Shown here: in pieces, positions 26,481 through 35,286 of the stretch | Position numbering within the stretch: the first letter of the stretch is position 1 | How the letters are laid out: each line of letters opens with the position of its first letter | Source: Streptomyces sp. CB00455 | Lineage (GTDB): Bacteria; Actinomycetota; Actinomycetes; Streptomycetales; Streptomycetaceae | Assembly: GCF_001905445.1 (NCBI RefSeq) | Contig: NZ_LIVQ01000005.1 | Span: 448,756 to 512,755 of the forward strand | Direction: 5' to 3' | DNA length: 64,000 nt | Program-made: the position numbers and the translations under genes | Notes under the pieces: model-generated | The model's input: the letters and a program-made list of their open reading frames with translations, nothing else | Database searches by the model: none | Told to the model about the DNA's origin: nothing

Positions 26481-27092
26481 GTGCGGACAGCAATGGGTGT
26501 GTGGCGCTGGCGGCGCAATCCGCTGCGCCGGAAGACCGACCTCGTCGAGGCGTGGGTGGCTTTCGCCGCCCTGCTCTGCGTGCTGCTGGTGGCCCCGGCA
26601 GTCGGATGGGTCGTGGGCGTACAGGTGGACGGCACGCTGCAGCGGGCCGCGCACGAGCAGCGGCAGGAGCGGCACCTCGTCGCGGCGGTGGTGCTCCAGC
26701 CGGTGCCGAAAGCCGCCGCGGACGCCTCCGCCGAGCCGTCGGCGCAGCAGACTGCCCCGCGGCGCACGCAGGTCGTGGCCTCGTGGACCGCGCCCGACGG
26801 CACCCGTCACGAGGGCACCGTGCCGGCCGCGGCGGAACCGCCGCGCCCGGGCGAGCCGTTCCGGATGTGGACCGACGCGAGCGGCCGGCTCGTGGGGCAG
26901 CCGCTCGCACCGACCGCGGCCGCCTTCCACGCCGGCGTGGCGGGCCTGGCCGCCACGGTCGGAGCGGCCGCGCTGGCCGAGACGGTCCGCCGGCTCGTCG
27001 TACGGCGCCTCATGCATCGGCGGTACGCCCGGCTGGACCGCGCCTGGGCGGCGGCCTGGCGCGACTGGGGCCGGGCGGGCGCGGGCAGTTGA
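26481..27092 (+). CDS. Rv1733c-like two-helix membrane protein
   Basis: 203 residues from the GTG at 26481, which has AGGGGGAG seven bases upstream; the ATG at 26493 is too far from it. The order is short basic N-terminus (WRWRRNPLRRKTDLVEAWV), first helix (FAALLCVLLVAPAVGWVVG), a 110-residue extracytoplasmic loop with SWTAPDGTRHEGTVP and GEPFRMWTDASGRLVGQPL, second helix, and basic C-terminus (RRLVVRRLMHRRYARLDRAWAAAW). This matches the actinobacterial Rv1733c family, a latency antigen in M. tuberculosis. Function unknown. Confidence 0.8.
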   Translation: MRTAMGVWRWRRNPLRRKTDLVEAWVAFAALLCVLLVAPAVGWVVGVQVDGTLQRAAHEQRQERHLVAAVVLQPVPKAAADASAEPSAQQTAPRRTQVVASWTAPDGTRHEGTVPAAAEPPRPGEPFRMWTDASGRLVGQPLAPTAAAFHAGVAGLAATVGAAALAETVRRLVVRRLMHRRYARLDRAWAAAWRDWGRAGAGS

Positions 27093-27177
27093 CCTGGCAG
27101 CTCACCGGCGCCGCGCGCGCTACGGTGGGGCGGTCGCATCAGCAGGGCGAGTACGAGGGTGGGGGCACGACAGCACC

Positions 27178-29625
27178 ATGGCTCAGGGCACGGTCCAGGT
27201 GACGCACGGCGGGGCCTCGCGATGGCGGCGCCGCTCCGGTGAGTACTCGACGCTGGCCGCGGCGCTGGCCGTGGCGGGAGACGGGGACGTGCTCTCGATC
27301 TCCCCCGGCACCTACCGGGAGAACCTGGTACTGCACCACGCCGTCACCCTGCGCGGGCCCGAGGGCGGGCTGGGATCGGTCCGGATCGCCCCTCCCGACG
27401 GGGTCGCGCTGACCGTGCGCGCCTCGGCCGTGGTGCAGGACCTGCACCTGGAGGGCCAGGACGGAGCGGCTCCCGCCCTCCTCGTGGAGGACGGCGCCCC
27501 GGAGCTCACCGATCTGCGGGTGAGCACCCGTTCGGCGGCCGGCATCGAAGTACGCGGCAGCGGCGCCCGGCCGCTGGTGCGGCGGTGCACGGTGGAGAAT
27601 CCGGCCGGTGTCGGCATCGCGGTCCTGGACGGCGGCGGCGGGGTGTTCGAGGAGTGCGAGGTCGTGGCCGCCGGGCAGACCGGCGTCTCGGTGCGCGGCG
27701 GCGGCCGCCCCCGGCTGGAGCGCTGCCGCATCCACCACGCGGTGGGCGCGGGCATCGGGGTCACCGGCGAGGGCTCGGGGCTGGAGGCGCTGGGCTGCGA
27801 GGTCTACGAGATCAAGGGCGCCGGGGTGCAGATCGCCGCGCGTGCCACCGCCCGGCTCACGGACTGCGCGGTGCACCGCACCTCGGCGGACGGCGTCACC
27901 CTCGACACCGACGCGGTGCTCTCGCTGGCCGGCTGCGACATCCACGACATCCCGGAGAACGCGGTCGACCTGCGCTCGCGCGCGGTGCTGACCCTCAGCC
28001 GCACCACGGTGCGCCGCTTCGGCCGCAACGGCCTGTCGGTGTGGGACCCGGGCACCCGGGTCGATGCCGAGGGCTGCGAGATCCACGACAGCACGGGCGA
28101 CTACCCGGCGGTCTGGGTCAGTGACGGAGCCGCCGTCTCCCTCGACTCCTGCCGGGTCCACGACGTGCCGGACGCACTGTTCGTACTGGACCGGGGTTCG
28201 CGCGTGGAGGTGGTCGACAGCGATCTGTCCCAGGTGCGCAACACGGCGGTGTCCGTGAGCGACGGGGCCACCGCGCAGCTCGACGACTGCCGGATCCGGG
28301 AGGCGGCGACCGGTGCCTGGTTCCGCGACCACGGCAGCGGCGGCACCCTGGCCAACTGCACCATCGACGCCGTGCAGACCGGGGTGATCGTCACCAAGGG
28401 GGCCGACCCCGCCCTGGAGCGGTGCACCGTCACCTCGCCCGCCGAGGCGGGGTTCTACGTGTCGGCGGGCGGCCGCGGCACCTTCACGGCCTGCCGGGTG
28501 ACGGGCAGTTCCGGCTTCGGCTTCCACGTCCTGGACGGCTGCCGCACCACCCTGGCGCGCTGCCACACCGAGCGCTGTGCCCGCGGCGGCTACGAGTTCC
28601 CGGAGGACGGACCGCTCGTCGAGGGCTGCACGGGCGACGAGTCCGCCGCCCGGGCTGCGGCCCGGCCCGCCCCGGGCGGCGCCCTCGCCGGGGCGCACGC
28701 GGCGGTCCATGACGTCACCGTGGTGCGCAGCGCCGTACCGCAGCCGGCCGGGGTGCCGGCGGCGCGGCCCGCCGACGGTCCGGACTCCGGGGCGGCGGCC
28801 ACGGCCCGGGATTCGGTCGAGGTGCTGGGCCAGCTCGACGCGCTGGTCGGCCTGGACAGCGTCAAGCGGGAGGTGCGGGCGCTCACCGACATGATCGAGG
28901 TGGGGCGCCGGCGGCAGCAGGCGGGGCTCAAGGCGGCCTCCGTGCGCCGGCACCTGGTCTTCACCGGCTCCCCCGGCACGGGCAAGACGACGGTCGCCCG
29001 CCTGTACGGGGAGATCCTGGCCTCCCTCGGGGTGCTGGAGCGCGGGCACCTGGTCGAGGTCTCCCGCGTGGACCTGGTCGGCGAGCACATCGGGTCCACC
29101 GCCATCCGTACGCAGGAGGCCTTCGAACGGGCGCGCGGCGGAGTGCTGTTCATCGACGAGGCGTACGCGCTGGCGCCCGAGGACTCCGGCCGGGACTTCG
29201 GGCGCGAGGCCATCGACACCCTGGTGAAGCTGATGGAGGACCACCGGGACGCGGTGGTCGTGATCGTCGCCGGATACACGGCGGAGATGGAGCGGTTCCT
29301 GACCGTGAACCCGGGAGTGGCCTCGCGGTTCTCCCGGACCATCACCTTCGGCGACTACGGGCCCGGGGAGCTGCTGCGGATCGTGGAGCAGCAGGCGGAG
29401 GAGCACGAGTACCGGCTCGGCGAGGGCGCGGCCGAGGCGCTGCTGGCGTACTTCACGCAGCTGCCGAAGGGGCCGGGCTTCGGCAACGGCCGCACCGCGC
29501 GCCAGACCTTCGAGTCGATGGTCGAGCGGCACGCGGGGCGCGTGGCGCAGCTGTCGGAGCCGAGCACCGACGAGCTCACCCTGTTGTTCCCGGCGGATCT
29601 GCCGGTGCAGCCGGCTCCCTGCTGA
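27178..29625 (+). CDS. Parallel beta-helix / CbxX-CfqX AAA ATPase fusion
   Basis: 815 residues from the ATG at 27178. Residues about 10-500 contain around 18-20 rungs of right-handed beta-helix (pectate-lyase/NosD-like repeats of the form G-V-x-V-x-x-G-A-x-x-x-L-x-x-C-x-I-H). A linker rich in Ala/Pro (500-550) leads to an AAA+ domain of the CbxX/CfqX and EccA type: GLDSVKREVRALTDMIEV, Walker A GSPGTGKT at 597-604, Walker B VLFIDEAYAL near 655-664, and the arginine finger region ASRFSRTITF. EccA-type ATPases assist type VII secretion, but no esx gene is nearby. The 3' end overlaps the convergent hydrolase gene by 50 bp. Confidence 0.85.
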   Translation: MAQGTVQVTHGGASRWRRRSGEYSTLAAALAVAGDGDVLSISPGTYRENLVLHHAVTLRGPEGGLGSVRIAPPDGVALTVRASAVVQDLHLEGQDGAAPALLVEDGAPELTDLRVSTRSAAGIEVRGSGARPLVRRCTVENPAGVGIAVLDGGGGVFEECEVVAAGQTGVSVRGGGRPRLERCRIHHAVGAGIGVTGEGSGLEALGCEVYEIKGAGVQIAARATARLTDCAVHRTSADGVTLDTDAVLSLAGCDIHDIPENAVDLRSRAVLTLSRTTVRRFGRNGLSVWDPGTRVDAEGCEIHDSTGDYPAVWVSDGAAVSLDSCRVHDVPDALFVLDRGSRVEVVDSDLSQVRNTAVSVSDGATAQLDDCRIREAATGAWFRDHGSGGTLANCTIDAVQTGVIVTKGADPALERCTVTSPAEAGFYVSAGGRGTFTACRVTGSSGFGFHVLDGCRTTLARCHTERCARGGYEFPEDGPLVEGCTGDESAARAAARPAPGGALAGAHAAVHDVTVVRSAVPQPAGVPAARPADGPDSGAAATARDSVEVLGQLDALVGLDSVKREVRALTDMIEVGRRRQQAGLKAASVRRHLVFTGSPGTGKTTVARLYGEILASLGVLERGHLVEVSRVDLVGEHIGSTAIRTQEAFERARGGVLFIDEAYALAPEDSGRDFGREAIDTLVKLMEDHRDAVVVIVAGYTAEMERFLTVNPGVASRFSRTITFGDYGPGELLRIVEQQAEEHEYRLGEGAAEALLAYFTQLPKGPGFGNGRTARQTFESMVERHAGRVAQLSEPSTDELTLLFPADLPVQPAPC

Positions 29626-32005
29626 AACGGGGGGCCGGCAGCGCCGCACCCGCCGGGTCCTGGTCTCGCGGGTCCGGGGCTCCCCGGTCCGGGCCGTGCG
29701 CGGTTGCCCGGGCCGGGCCGGCCCCGTCCGCGGTTCCCCGGTCCGGGCCTCCGGTCGCGGCGAGGCGGGCGAGCAGCGCTCCGCGCTCGGCGGCGAAGGC
29801 CGGGTCGGCCTGGTAGTCGCCGTGGCACAGTATCGGGGCGGGCAGCGGGTGTCGGGTGCTGCGTCCGTAGGCGACCGGGTCCGCGAGGGGACCGCGGTCC
29901 ACGGCCTGCCGGGCCCCGGGCAGCACCGGGCCGCCGATGGGGTCGGTGGCCCGCCAGAGGTTGCGCCAGCAGTCGACGTCCCGGTGCAGCGCGGTGAGCG
30001 GCCCGGGCCCGAAGTGGGCGGGGAACCAGCGGCCGTAGAGGCGCCCGAGCGGGGATCCGTAGGTGAGCAGCGCGACACGGCGCCGGACCTCCGGCGGCAG
30101 CTGCCAGACGGCTGCGGCGGCGAGTACGCTGCCCTGGGAGTGCCCCGAGATCACCAGCCGGCCGCCGGTGCGGCCGGTCCAGGCGGTCATCCGCCAGGTG
30201 AGGTCGGGGACGGCCCGCTCGGCGTAGCAGGGCGGCGCGAAGGGGTGCGCGGCGCGCGGCCAGAAGGTTCCGACGTCCCACAGGATGCCTATGGTGCGGC
30301 GTGCGGCGGGATCGCGGTAGGCGCGGCGGCCCCAGGTGACGAAGAGGACGAAACCCAGGCCGACGAGCCAGGAGCCGGTGTCCTGCGCGGCGCGGGCGGC
30401 GGATTCCAGGAGCGGGCCGCTGCCCCGGGCGGCCTCGCCGGGGACCCGCCCGGTGAGCCAGGCTCCGGCGAGTGCGCCCGCCCCCAGCAGCAGGGTGATC
30501 CCGGAGACGGCCCCGACGAACCACGGCGCGGAGTCGGTGAGCGCGGCGGCGGCGCGGGCCCCGGCGATCCGGCGGCTGCGGTCCTGGTCCGGCTCCTCCC
30601 CCGGGTACTCGGCGGCCACGGTCCCGGCGAGCCGGCATCTGGCGCGGGCCGTGCGTCCCGCGAACCAGGCGGCGAGCAGGGCCAGTACGAGCATCAGCGG
30701 GGGCAGTACGGCGGCCTGCCAGGACAGCAGCACGGGCGGCCCGGGCAGCGGTGCGCCGGCCATTCCGGGAGTGGCCGCGCCGTCCAGCCAGTCGGCGACG
30801 CGCTGGGCGACGCCGCCGGTCATCACGCCGCCGAGCGCGCAGCCGAGCATGGCGACGGCGGGTCCGCCCAGGCCGCGCAGGGCGGCGGCCGGGTCGGGGA
30901 CCCGGCGGTGCAGGTACGCGGCGATGACCCCGAGGGCGAGCACGCAGGCGCCCTGGCCCAGCATGAGCACCCCGAAGGCGAAGTCCCCGGGGAGCCGCCC
31001 GGCCGAGGTCCAGCCGGGCCGCGACCAGCAGGCGTACAGGAGGGCGGCGGCGAGCAGGGCGAGCCCGGCGCCGGGCAGCATGGTGACGGCGGCGCGTTCG
31101 AGCCGGTGGTCGGCGCGCGCTTCGGTGCGTCCGCGCCGGCAGATGACGCAGGCCACGGTGAGCCCCCCGGCGACGAGGAGCGACTGGAGCGTGCAGCCCA
31201 GGGTTTCGAGCACGGGGGCGCCGCTGCGGCGGTCGTGGGCGGCGGTGGGCGCGGCGACGGCCGCGGCGACGGTGAGCAGTCCGGCGGTGGTGTGCGCGGC
31301 GCGCAGCCGGGCCACGAGGCGCCGGCCGTACCAGAATCCGGGGCGGCCGAGTGCGGGCGCGGTGTCCGGGGCCGTGTCCGGGTCGGCGGTGCCGGCGGGC
31401 GGCGGCTGGGACTCGTAGGCGCTCCAGGTCCGGTTCGACAGGTACCACAGCAGCCCCGTCAGCCCGGTGGGGACCAGGGCGGCGAGGGCGAGGCGGCGCC
31501 CGGGCTGGGCCCACCAGCCGCCTCCGGGCGCGAGGAACCCGAACCGGGAGCCGAAGCGGGAGGCCGAGCAGGTGCCGGAGGCCGCGCACTGCCAGGCGAA
31601 CAGGTCCAGGGCGACCTCGCAGGCGGCCGCGATCAGGAGCACGGTCAGGGTGAGCGCGAGCATCCGTACGAGCACCCCGTAGGTGCGGACCGCGCGGGGC
31701 GCCGGCTCGGCGGCGGACGTGGCCGGCCGGGCCCAGTGGGCGAGGTTGGCCACCATGAAGGGCAGGAGCAGCAGCCACAGCGCGCGGGCGCCGTTGCCGG
31801 AGGTGAGCCGGGACCAGCAGTACGCCTCGGGGACCGGTCGTCCGGCGTACCGCTCGGGGTGGGCTTCGGCATCGGTGTCCTCGGCCCGGCGGAAGACGGC
31901 GGCGGTGGAGTCGCCGGTGACGCGTACGGTGCGCGGGTCGCCGAGCAGCTCGTCGGGGCCGGCTCCGGCGACTCCGTGGACCAGGAGTTCGAGGGCGAGG
32001 GGCAT
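29576..32005 (-). CDS. Membrane protein with alpha/beta-hydrolase (lipase-like) domain
   Basis: 809 residues from the ATG at 32005 (MPLALELLVHGVAG); a TTG at 32068 would add 21 residues. The N-terminus resembles a hydrolase strand (LALELLVHGVAGAGPDELLGDP), the centre has about ten membrane helices, and the C-terminal 200 residues hold a nucleophile elbow, VISGHSQGSVLAAA, as in lipases/esterases, ending with a conserved HGDYQADPAF. The hydrolase core thus appears split by the membrane region. Function unknown; possibly lipid or ester hydrolysis at the membrane. The 3' 50 bp overlap the convergent beta-helix/AAA gene. Confidence 0.75.
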   Translation of the reverse strand: MPLALELLVHGVAGAGPDELLGDPRTVRVTGDSTAAVFRRAEDTDAEAHPERYAGRPVPEAYCWSRLTSGNGARALWLLLLPFMVANLAHWARPATSAAEPAPRAVRTYGVLVRMLALTLTVLLIAAACEVALDLFAWQCAASGTCSASRFGSRFGFLAPGGGWWAQPGRRLALAALVPTGLTGLLWYLSNRTWSAYESQPPPAGTADPDTAPDTAPALGRPGFWYGRRLVARLRAAHTTAGLLTVAAAVAAPTAAHDRRSGAPVLETLGCTLQSLLVAGGLTVACVICRRGRTEARADHRLERAAVTMLPGAGLALLAAALLYACWSRPGWTSAGRLPGDFAFGVLMLGQGACVLALGVIAAYLHRRVPDPAAALRGLGGPAVAMLGCALGGVMTGGVAQRVADWLDGAATPGMAGAPLPGPPVLLSWQAAVLPPLMLVLALLAAWFAGRTARARCRLAGTVAAEYPGEEPDQDRSRRIAGARAAAALTDSAPWFVGAVSGITLLLGAGALAGAWLTGRVPGEAARGSGPLLESAARAAQDTGSWLVGLGFVLFVTWGRRAYRDPAARRTIGILWDVGTFWPRAAHPFAPPCYAERAVPDLTWRMTAWTGRTGGRLVISGHSQGSVLAAAAVWQLPPEVRRRVALLTYGSPLGRLYGRWFPAHFGPGPLTALHRDVDCWRNLWRATDPIGGPVLPGARQAVDRGPLADPVAYGRSTRHPLPAPILCHGDYQADPAFAAERGALLARLAATGGPDRGTADGAGPARATAHGPDRGAPDPRDQDPAGAALPAPRFSREPAAPADPPGTTG

Positions 32006-32198
32006 CGGGGGTTCTAGGCTGGGCGGCACGGCTGCCTCCGCTCGCGGGGCGTGATCGTCGCCGGTCAAGCATCCCGCGCGGTGGACGGGCTGCCCAGTCC
32101 CCGAGCGGGTGGATCGGGCCTGCGGGCGGCCGATGTGACGTACCGCCGGTTAAGGTGGCCCGCACTCGTGTCCCCGCAGCACCCCGAGGAGTATCGCC

Positions 32199-32693
32199 AT
32201 GGCTCGCCGACTCCGCCCCGTGGGGCTGGACTTCATCGAGGACGCGCCCGTACGGCTGGTCTTCCACGCCGAGGCCGCGGCCGCTCCGCAGGCCGTCTAC
32301 CGGGCCCTGGCCGAGGAGGTCGGGGCGTGGCCGCGCTGGTTCGGGGCGGTCACCCTGGCGCGGCCCACACGTGATGGTGCGGGACGCGAGATCCGGCTGG
32401 TGGGCGGGGTCCGCTTCCGGGAGACGGTCATGGCCGCCGATCCCGGGCGGCGGTACGCGTACCGCGCCGACGAGACCAACGCGCCCGGTGTCCGGGCCCT
32501 GTTGGAGGAGTGGCGGCTGACCCCTGCCGGCTCGGGCACCCGCGTGCGCTGGACCTTCGCCGCCGACGGGCCGGCCCCCTTTCGGCTGGCCCTGACCGCC
32601 GCCCGCCCGGGCCTGGGCCGCTCCTTGCGCACAGCGGTCCGCACGCTCGACGGACAGCTCGCCGTAGGGCGCGGGCACGGGGCCGGCCGGTAG
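32199..32693 (+). CDS. SRPBCC (START-like) family protein
   Basis: 164 residues. The polyketide-cyclase/dehydrase fold is shown by VFHAEAAAAPQAVYRALAEEVGAWPRWFGAVTLAR at the start, the RFRETVMAADPGRRYAYRADETN middle strand pair and a C-terminal helix (RPGLGRSLRTAVRTLDGQLA). Such proteins bind a hydrophobic ligand; none can be named. Divergent from the membrane hydrolase, convergent with the cysteine enzyme. Confidence 0.8.
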   Translation: MARRLRPVGLDFIEDAPVRLVFHAEAAAAPQAVYRALAEEVGAWPRWFGAVTLARPTRDGAGREIRLVGGVRFRETVMAADPGRRYAYRADETNAPGVRALLEEWRLTPAGSGTRVRWTFAADGPAPFRLALTAARPGLGRSLRTAVRTLDGQLAVGRGHGAGR

Positions 32694-32736
32694 TGCGGGC
32701 GGCCCGGCTTCCCGCGCCCGTCCGGCGCACGCACCG

Positions 32737-33876
32737 TCAGACGGCTGCCGGTTCGCGCCAGGTGCCCGTGGCCAGCAGGGTTTCGAGGGTCCGTGAGTAG
32801 GGGGCGATGTCGAGGCCCTGCGCCGCCAGCCAGGCGTCGGAGTAGTACTTGTCGAGGTAGCGGTCGCCCGGGTCGCAGAGCAGGGTGACCACACTGCCGG
32901 TACGGCCTTCGGCCACCATCTCCGCGATGATCTTCAGGGCGCTCCACAGGCCGGTGCCGGTCGAGCCGCCCGCCTTGCGGCCTATGGCCTGCTCCAGCGC
33001 GCGGCAGGCGGCGACGCTCGCCGCGTCCGGGACCTTCATCATCCGGTCGATGGCGCCCGGCACGAAGCTGGGCTCCATGCGGGGCCGTCCGATGCCCTCG
33101 ATGCGCGAGCCGCAGTCGCTCCTCGCATGCGCGTCGTCGTTGGTCCAGCCGTCGAAGAAGCAGGAGTTCTCCGGGTCGGGGACGCAGATGCGGGTGTCGT
33201 GCTGCATGTAGTGCACGTAGCGCGCGATGGTCGCGGAGGTGCCGCCGGTGCCGGCGGTGGCGACGATCCAGGCGGGCTCGGGGAAACGTTCCAGCCGAAG
33301 CTGCTGGTACATCGACTCGGCGATGTTGTTGTTGCCGCGCCAGTCGGTGGCCCGCTCCGCGTAGGTGAACTGGTCCATGTAGTGGCCGCCGGTGCGGGCG
33401 GCCAGCTCCGCCGACTCCTCGTACATCTTCATCGGGTCGTCCACGAAGTGGCATTCGCCGCCGTGGAACTCGATGAGCCGGCACTTCTCCGGGCTGGTCG
33501 TACGCGGCATGACGGCGATGAACCGGACACCGATCAGCTTGGCGAAGTACGCCTCGGAGACGGCGGTGGAGCCGGAGGACGCCTCGATGACCGGGCGTCC
33601 GGGGCGCACCCAGCCGTTGCAGAGGGCGTACAGGAAGAGCGAGCGCGCGAGGCGGTGCTTCAGGGAGCCGGTGGGGTGGGTGGATTCGTCCTTGAGGTAG
33701 AGGTCGATGCCCCAGGATTCGGGGAGGGGGAAGCGCAGCAGGTGGGTGTCCGCGGAGCGGTTGGCGTCGGCCTGGACCTTGCGGACGGCTTCTTTCAGCC
33801 ACGCGCGGTAGTCCGCGTCGCTGCGGTCGACGTCGATGGTCGTGGCAGTCGTACCACTGGTACCGGTGGTGCTCAT
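32737..33876 (-). CDS. PLP-dependent cysteine synthase family protein, Cds1-like
   Basis: 379 residues from the ATG at 33876, preceded by GAAGGAG with an 8-base spacer; the upstream in-frame sequence to 33969 has no such site. Fold-type II PLP enzyme: catalytic Lys73 in HPTGSLKHRLA, the IEASSGSTAVSEAYFAK phosphate/substrate loop and the TAGTGGTSATIARY glycine loop. The length and the inserts (MYEESAELAARTGGHYMDQF, PRMEPSFVPGAIDRMM) match M. tuberculosis Cds1 (Rv3684), a cysteine desulfhydrase releasing H2S, rather than CysK/CysM. Orphan gene, so the cysteine-degrading role is inferred from the family. Confidence 0.85.
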   Translation of the reverse strand: MSTTGTSGTTATTIDVDRSDADYRAWLKEAVRKVQADANRSADTHLLRFPLPESWGIDLYLKDESTHPTGSLKHRLARSLFLYALCNGWVRPGRPVIEASSGSTAVSEAYFAKLIGVRFIAVMPRTTSPEKCRLIEFHGGECHFVDDPMKMYEESAELAARTGGHYMDQFTYAERATDWRGNNNIAESMYQQLRLERFPEPAWIVATAGTGGTSATIARYVHYMQHDTRICVPDPENSCFFDGWTNDDAHARSDCGSRIEGIGRPRMEPSFVPGAIDRMMKVPDAASVAACRALEQAIGRKAGGSTGTGLWSALKIIAEMVAEGRTGSVVTLLCDPGDRYLDKYYSDAWLAAQGLDIAPYSRTLETLLATGTWREPAAV

Positions 33877-34074
33877 GCGCCGTGCTCCTTCATGCGTGTA
33901 TTCGCCCCCTGCTTTCGCAATGTACCTCCCCCACCTGCACAAACAGTCGCTTTGGGTTTCCATGCGCATCGCTTTAGGTCGCGTTCGGTTGCACTGTGGG
34001 GCACTGTGGGTGACCCTGGTGGAGCATTACGCAGGGTGCAGCACCCGTAACACTCATGTCGGGGAGTCGCAGCC

Positions 34075-34629
34075 GTGATCAGTCATTCCCGCAGGCACTG
34101 CGTCGTTGAACTGCAGGCCTCGCCGTCGCGGATAGGCCAGATCCGCAGAATCGTTTCTGCGCAATTGCGCCACTGGCAGCTCGATCCGCTCATCGACCGG
34201 GCGGCGCTCGGCGTGACGGAACTGCTCAGCAATGTCCACCGTCACGCGCAACCGGACAAGACCTGCACGGTCGAGATCGAACTGCGCCTCGGGCGCCTCA
34301 CGGTCTCGGTCATCGACAGCGATCCGCGGCTTCCGGTCCTCCGGGACGCGCAGGCCCAGGGCGCGGCGCTGGCGACGGGCGGCCGCGGGCTCGCGCTGGT
34401 GGAGGCCGTCAGTGAGGCCTGGGGCGCGCGGCCGCAGGCCGACGGTCCGGGCAAGGTGGTGTGGTTCTCGCTCACGGCGGCTCCGGCGACGGCGGCCACG
34501 CCACGTCCGGTACGGATCGCCGCCAAGCCGGTACGAGAACCCGCCCGGCCGGTGGTCGTCGCCGTGGAACCGGGCGCGGTCCCGACAGCCCTGCCGGTGG
34601 CGGCCTCGGTCGGCGCCAGGCCCGGCTGA
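34075..34629 (+). CDS. HATPase-fold anti-sigma regulatory kinase (RsbW-like)
   Basis: 184 residues from the GTG at 34075, with GGGGAG eight bases upstream. The histidine-kinase-like ATPase fold is clear: N-box ALGVTELLSNVHRHA, VSVIDSDPRLPVL, G-box TGGRGLALVEAVSEAWG. The last ~45 residues are Pro/Val/Ala-rich. In Streptomyces these small proteins number dozens and act as anti-sigma or partner-switch kinases; the target is unknown. The 200 bp upstream contain a direct duplication (GCACTGTGGG twice at about 33993-34012) in the promoter region. Confidence 0.85.
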   Translation: MISHSRRHCVVELQASPSRIGQIRRIVSAQLRHWQLDPLIDRAALGVTELLSNVHRHAQPDKTCTVEIELRLGRLTVSVIDSDPRLPVLRDAQAQGAALATGGRGLALVEAVSEAWGARPQADGPGKVVWFSLTAAPATAATPRPVRIAAKPVREPARPVVVAVEPGAVPTALPVAASVGARPG

Positions 34630-35286
34630 TCCTCCGCGACGGCGTCACCCCGGCGGCAGCGGCCCCCTCCCGGGGGGCGGGCCGGGCGGTGAGGCGCCAC
34701 CCCGGGGCGGGAGCGACCGCCCCGGGGCCGGCGCGGCGGCAGGCGCCGCAACGCTTCCTACGGCCGGGCGGCTCGGGCCCCGCTCCGTGGGCGGACGGGC
34801 GGCGCGCACCGTCCGCCGGGGGCGGTTGGGCGAGGAGGCCGAAACCGGTGGCCGCCCCGGGGTCGGCCGGTGGCAGGCGGTGGCCGGACCGGTGCGCAGG
34901 CGGTGCGGGCGTCGGTCGGTGCGGCCGGTGCGGCCGTCGGTCGGTCCGGTCGGCTGGGGTCGGTCGAGGGCGGCCGGTGCGGTCGGTGCGGCCGGGTGGT
35001 CTGCCGGTGCGCGGCCGGGGCTCGGCCGGTGCGGCCAGTGCCGGCCCGGTCGGCTGGGGTCGGTCGAGGGCGGCCGGTGCGGCCGGTGCGGCCGGTGCGC
35101 GGCCGGGACTCGGCCCGTGCGGCCAGTGCCGGCCTGGTCGGCTGGGGTCGGTCGAGGACGGCCGGTGCGCCCCGGGGTCGGCCGGTACTCGGCCAAAGCC
35201 GGCCGATCGGCCAGGGTCGGCCGGTGCGGCCGGTGGTCGGCCGGTGCCAGGCCAGAATCGGCCGGGGCGGCCGGAGGCCGGCCGCT
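34630..35286. repeat. GC-rich degenerate tandem repeats, no gene
   Basis: From about 34900 the sequence is built of GGCCGGTGCGG and GGTCGG words. A longer unit recurs: CGGCTGGGGTCGGTCGAGG starts at 34951, 35051 and 35139, so the periods are about 100 and 88 bp and the intervening sequence is also related. All frames across it give Arg/Gly/Pro/Ala nonsense. It lies downstream of the convergent RsbW-like and ROK genes, a place where repeats are tolerated. Confidence 0.75.

Noticed and set aside
27139..30078. A 979-codon minus-strand frame opposite the beta-helix/AAA gene
   Set aside because: Composition is His/Arg/Gly/Pro-rich nonsense and the plus strand has clear domain motifs in the expected codon-position bias.
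34951..35160. Possible CRISPR or phage attachment repeat
   Set aside because: The units share sequence throughout, there are no unique spacers, and no integrase or tRNA gene is present.
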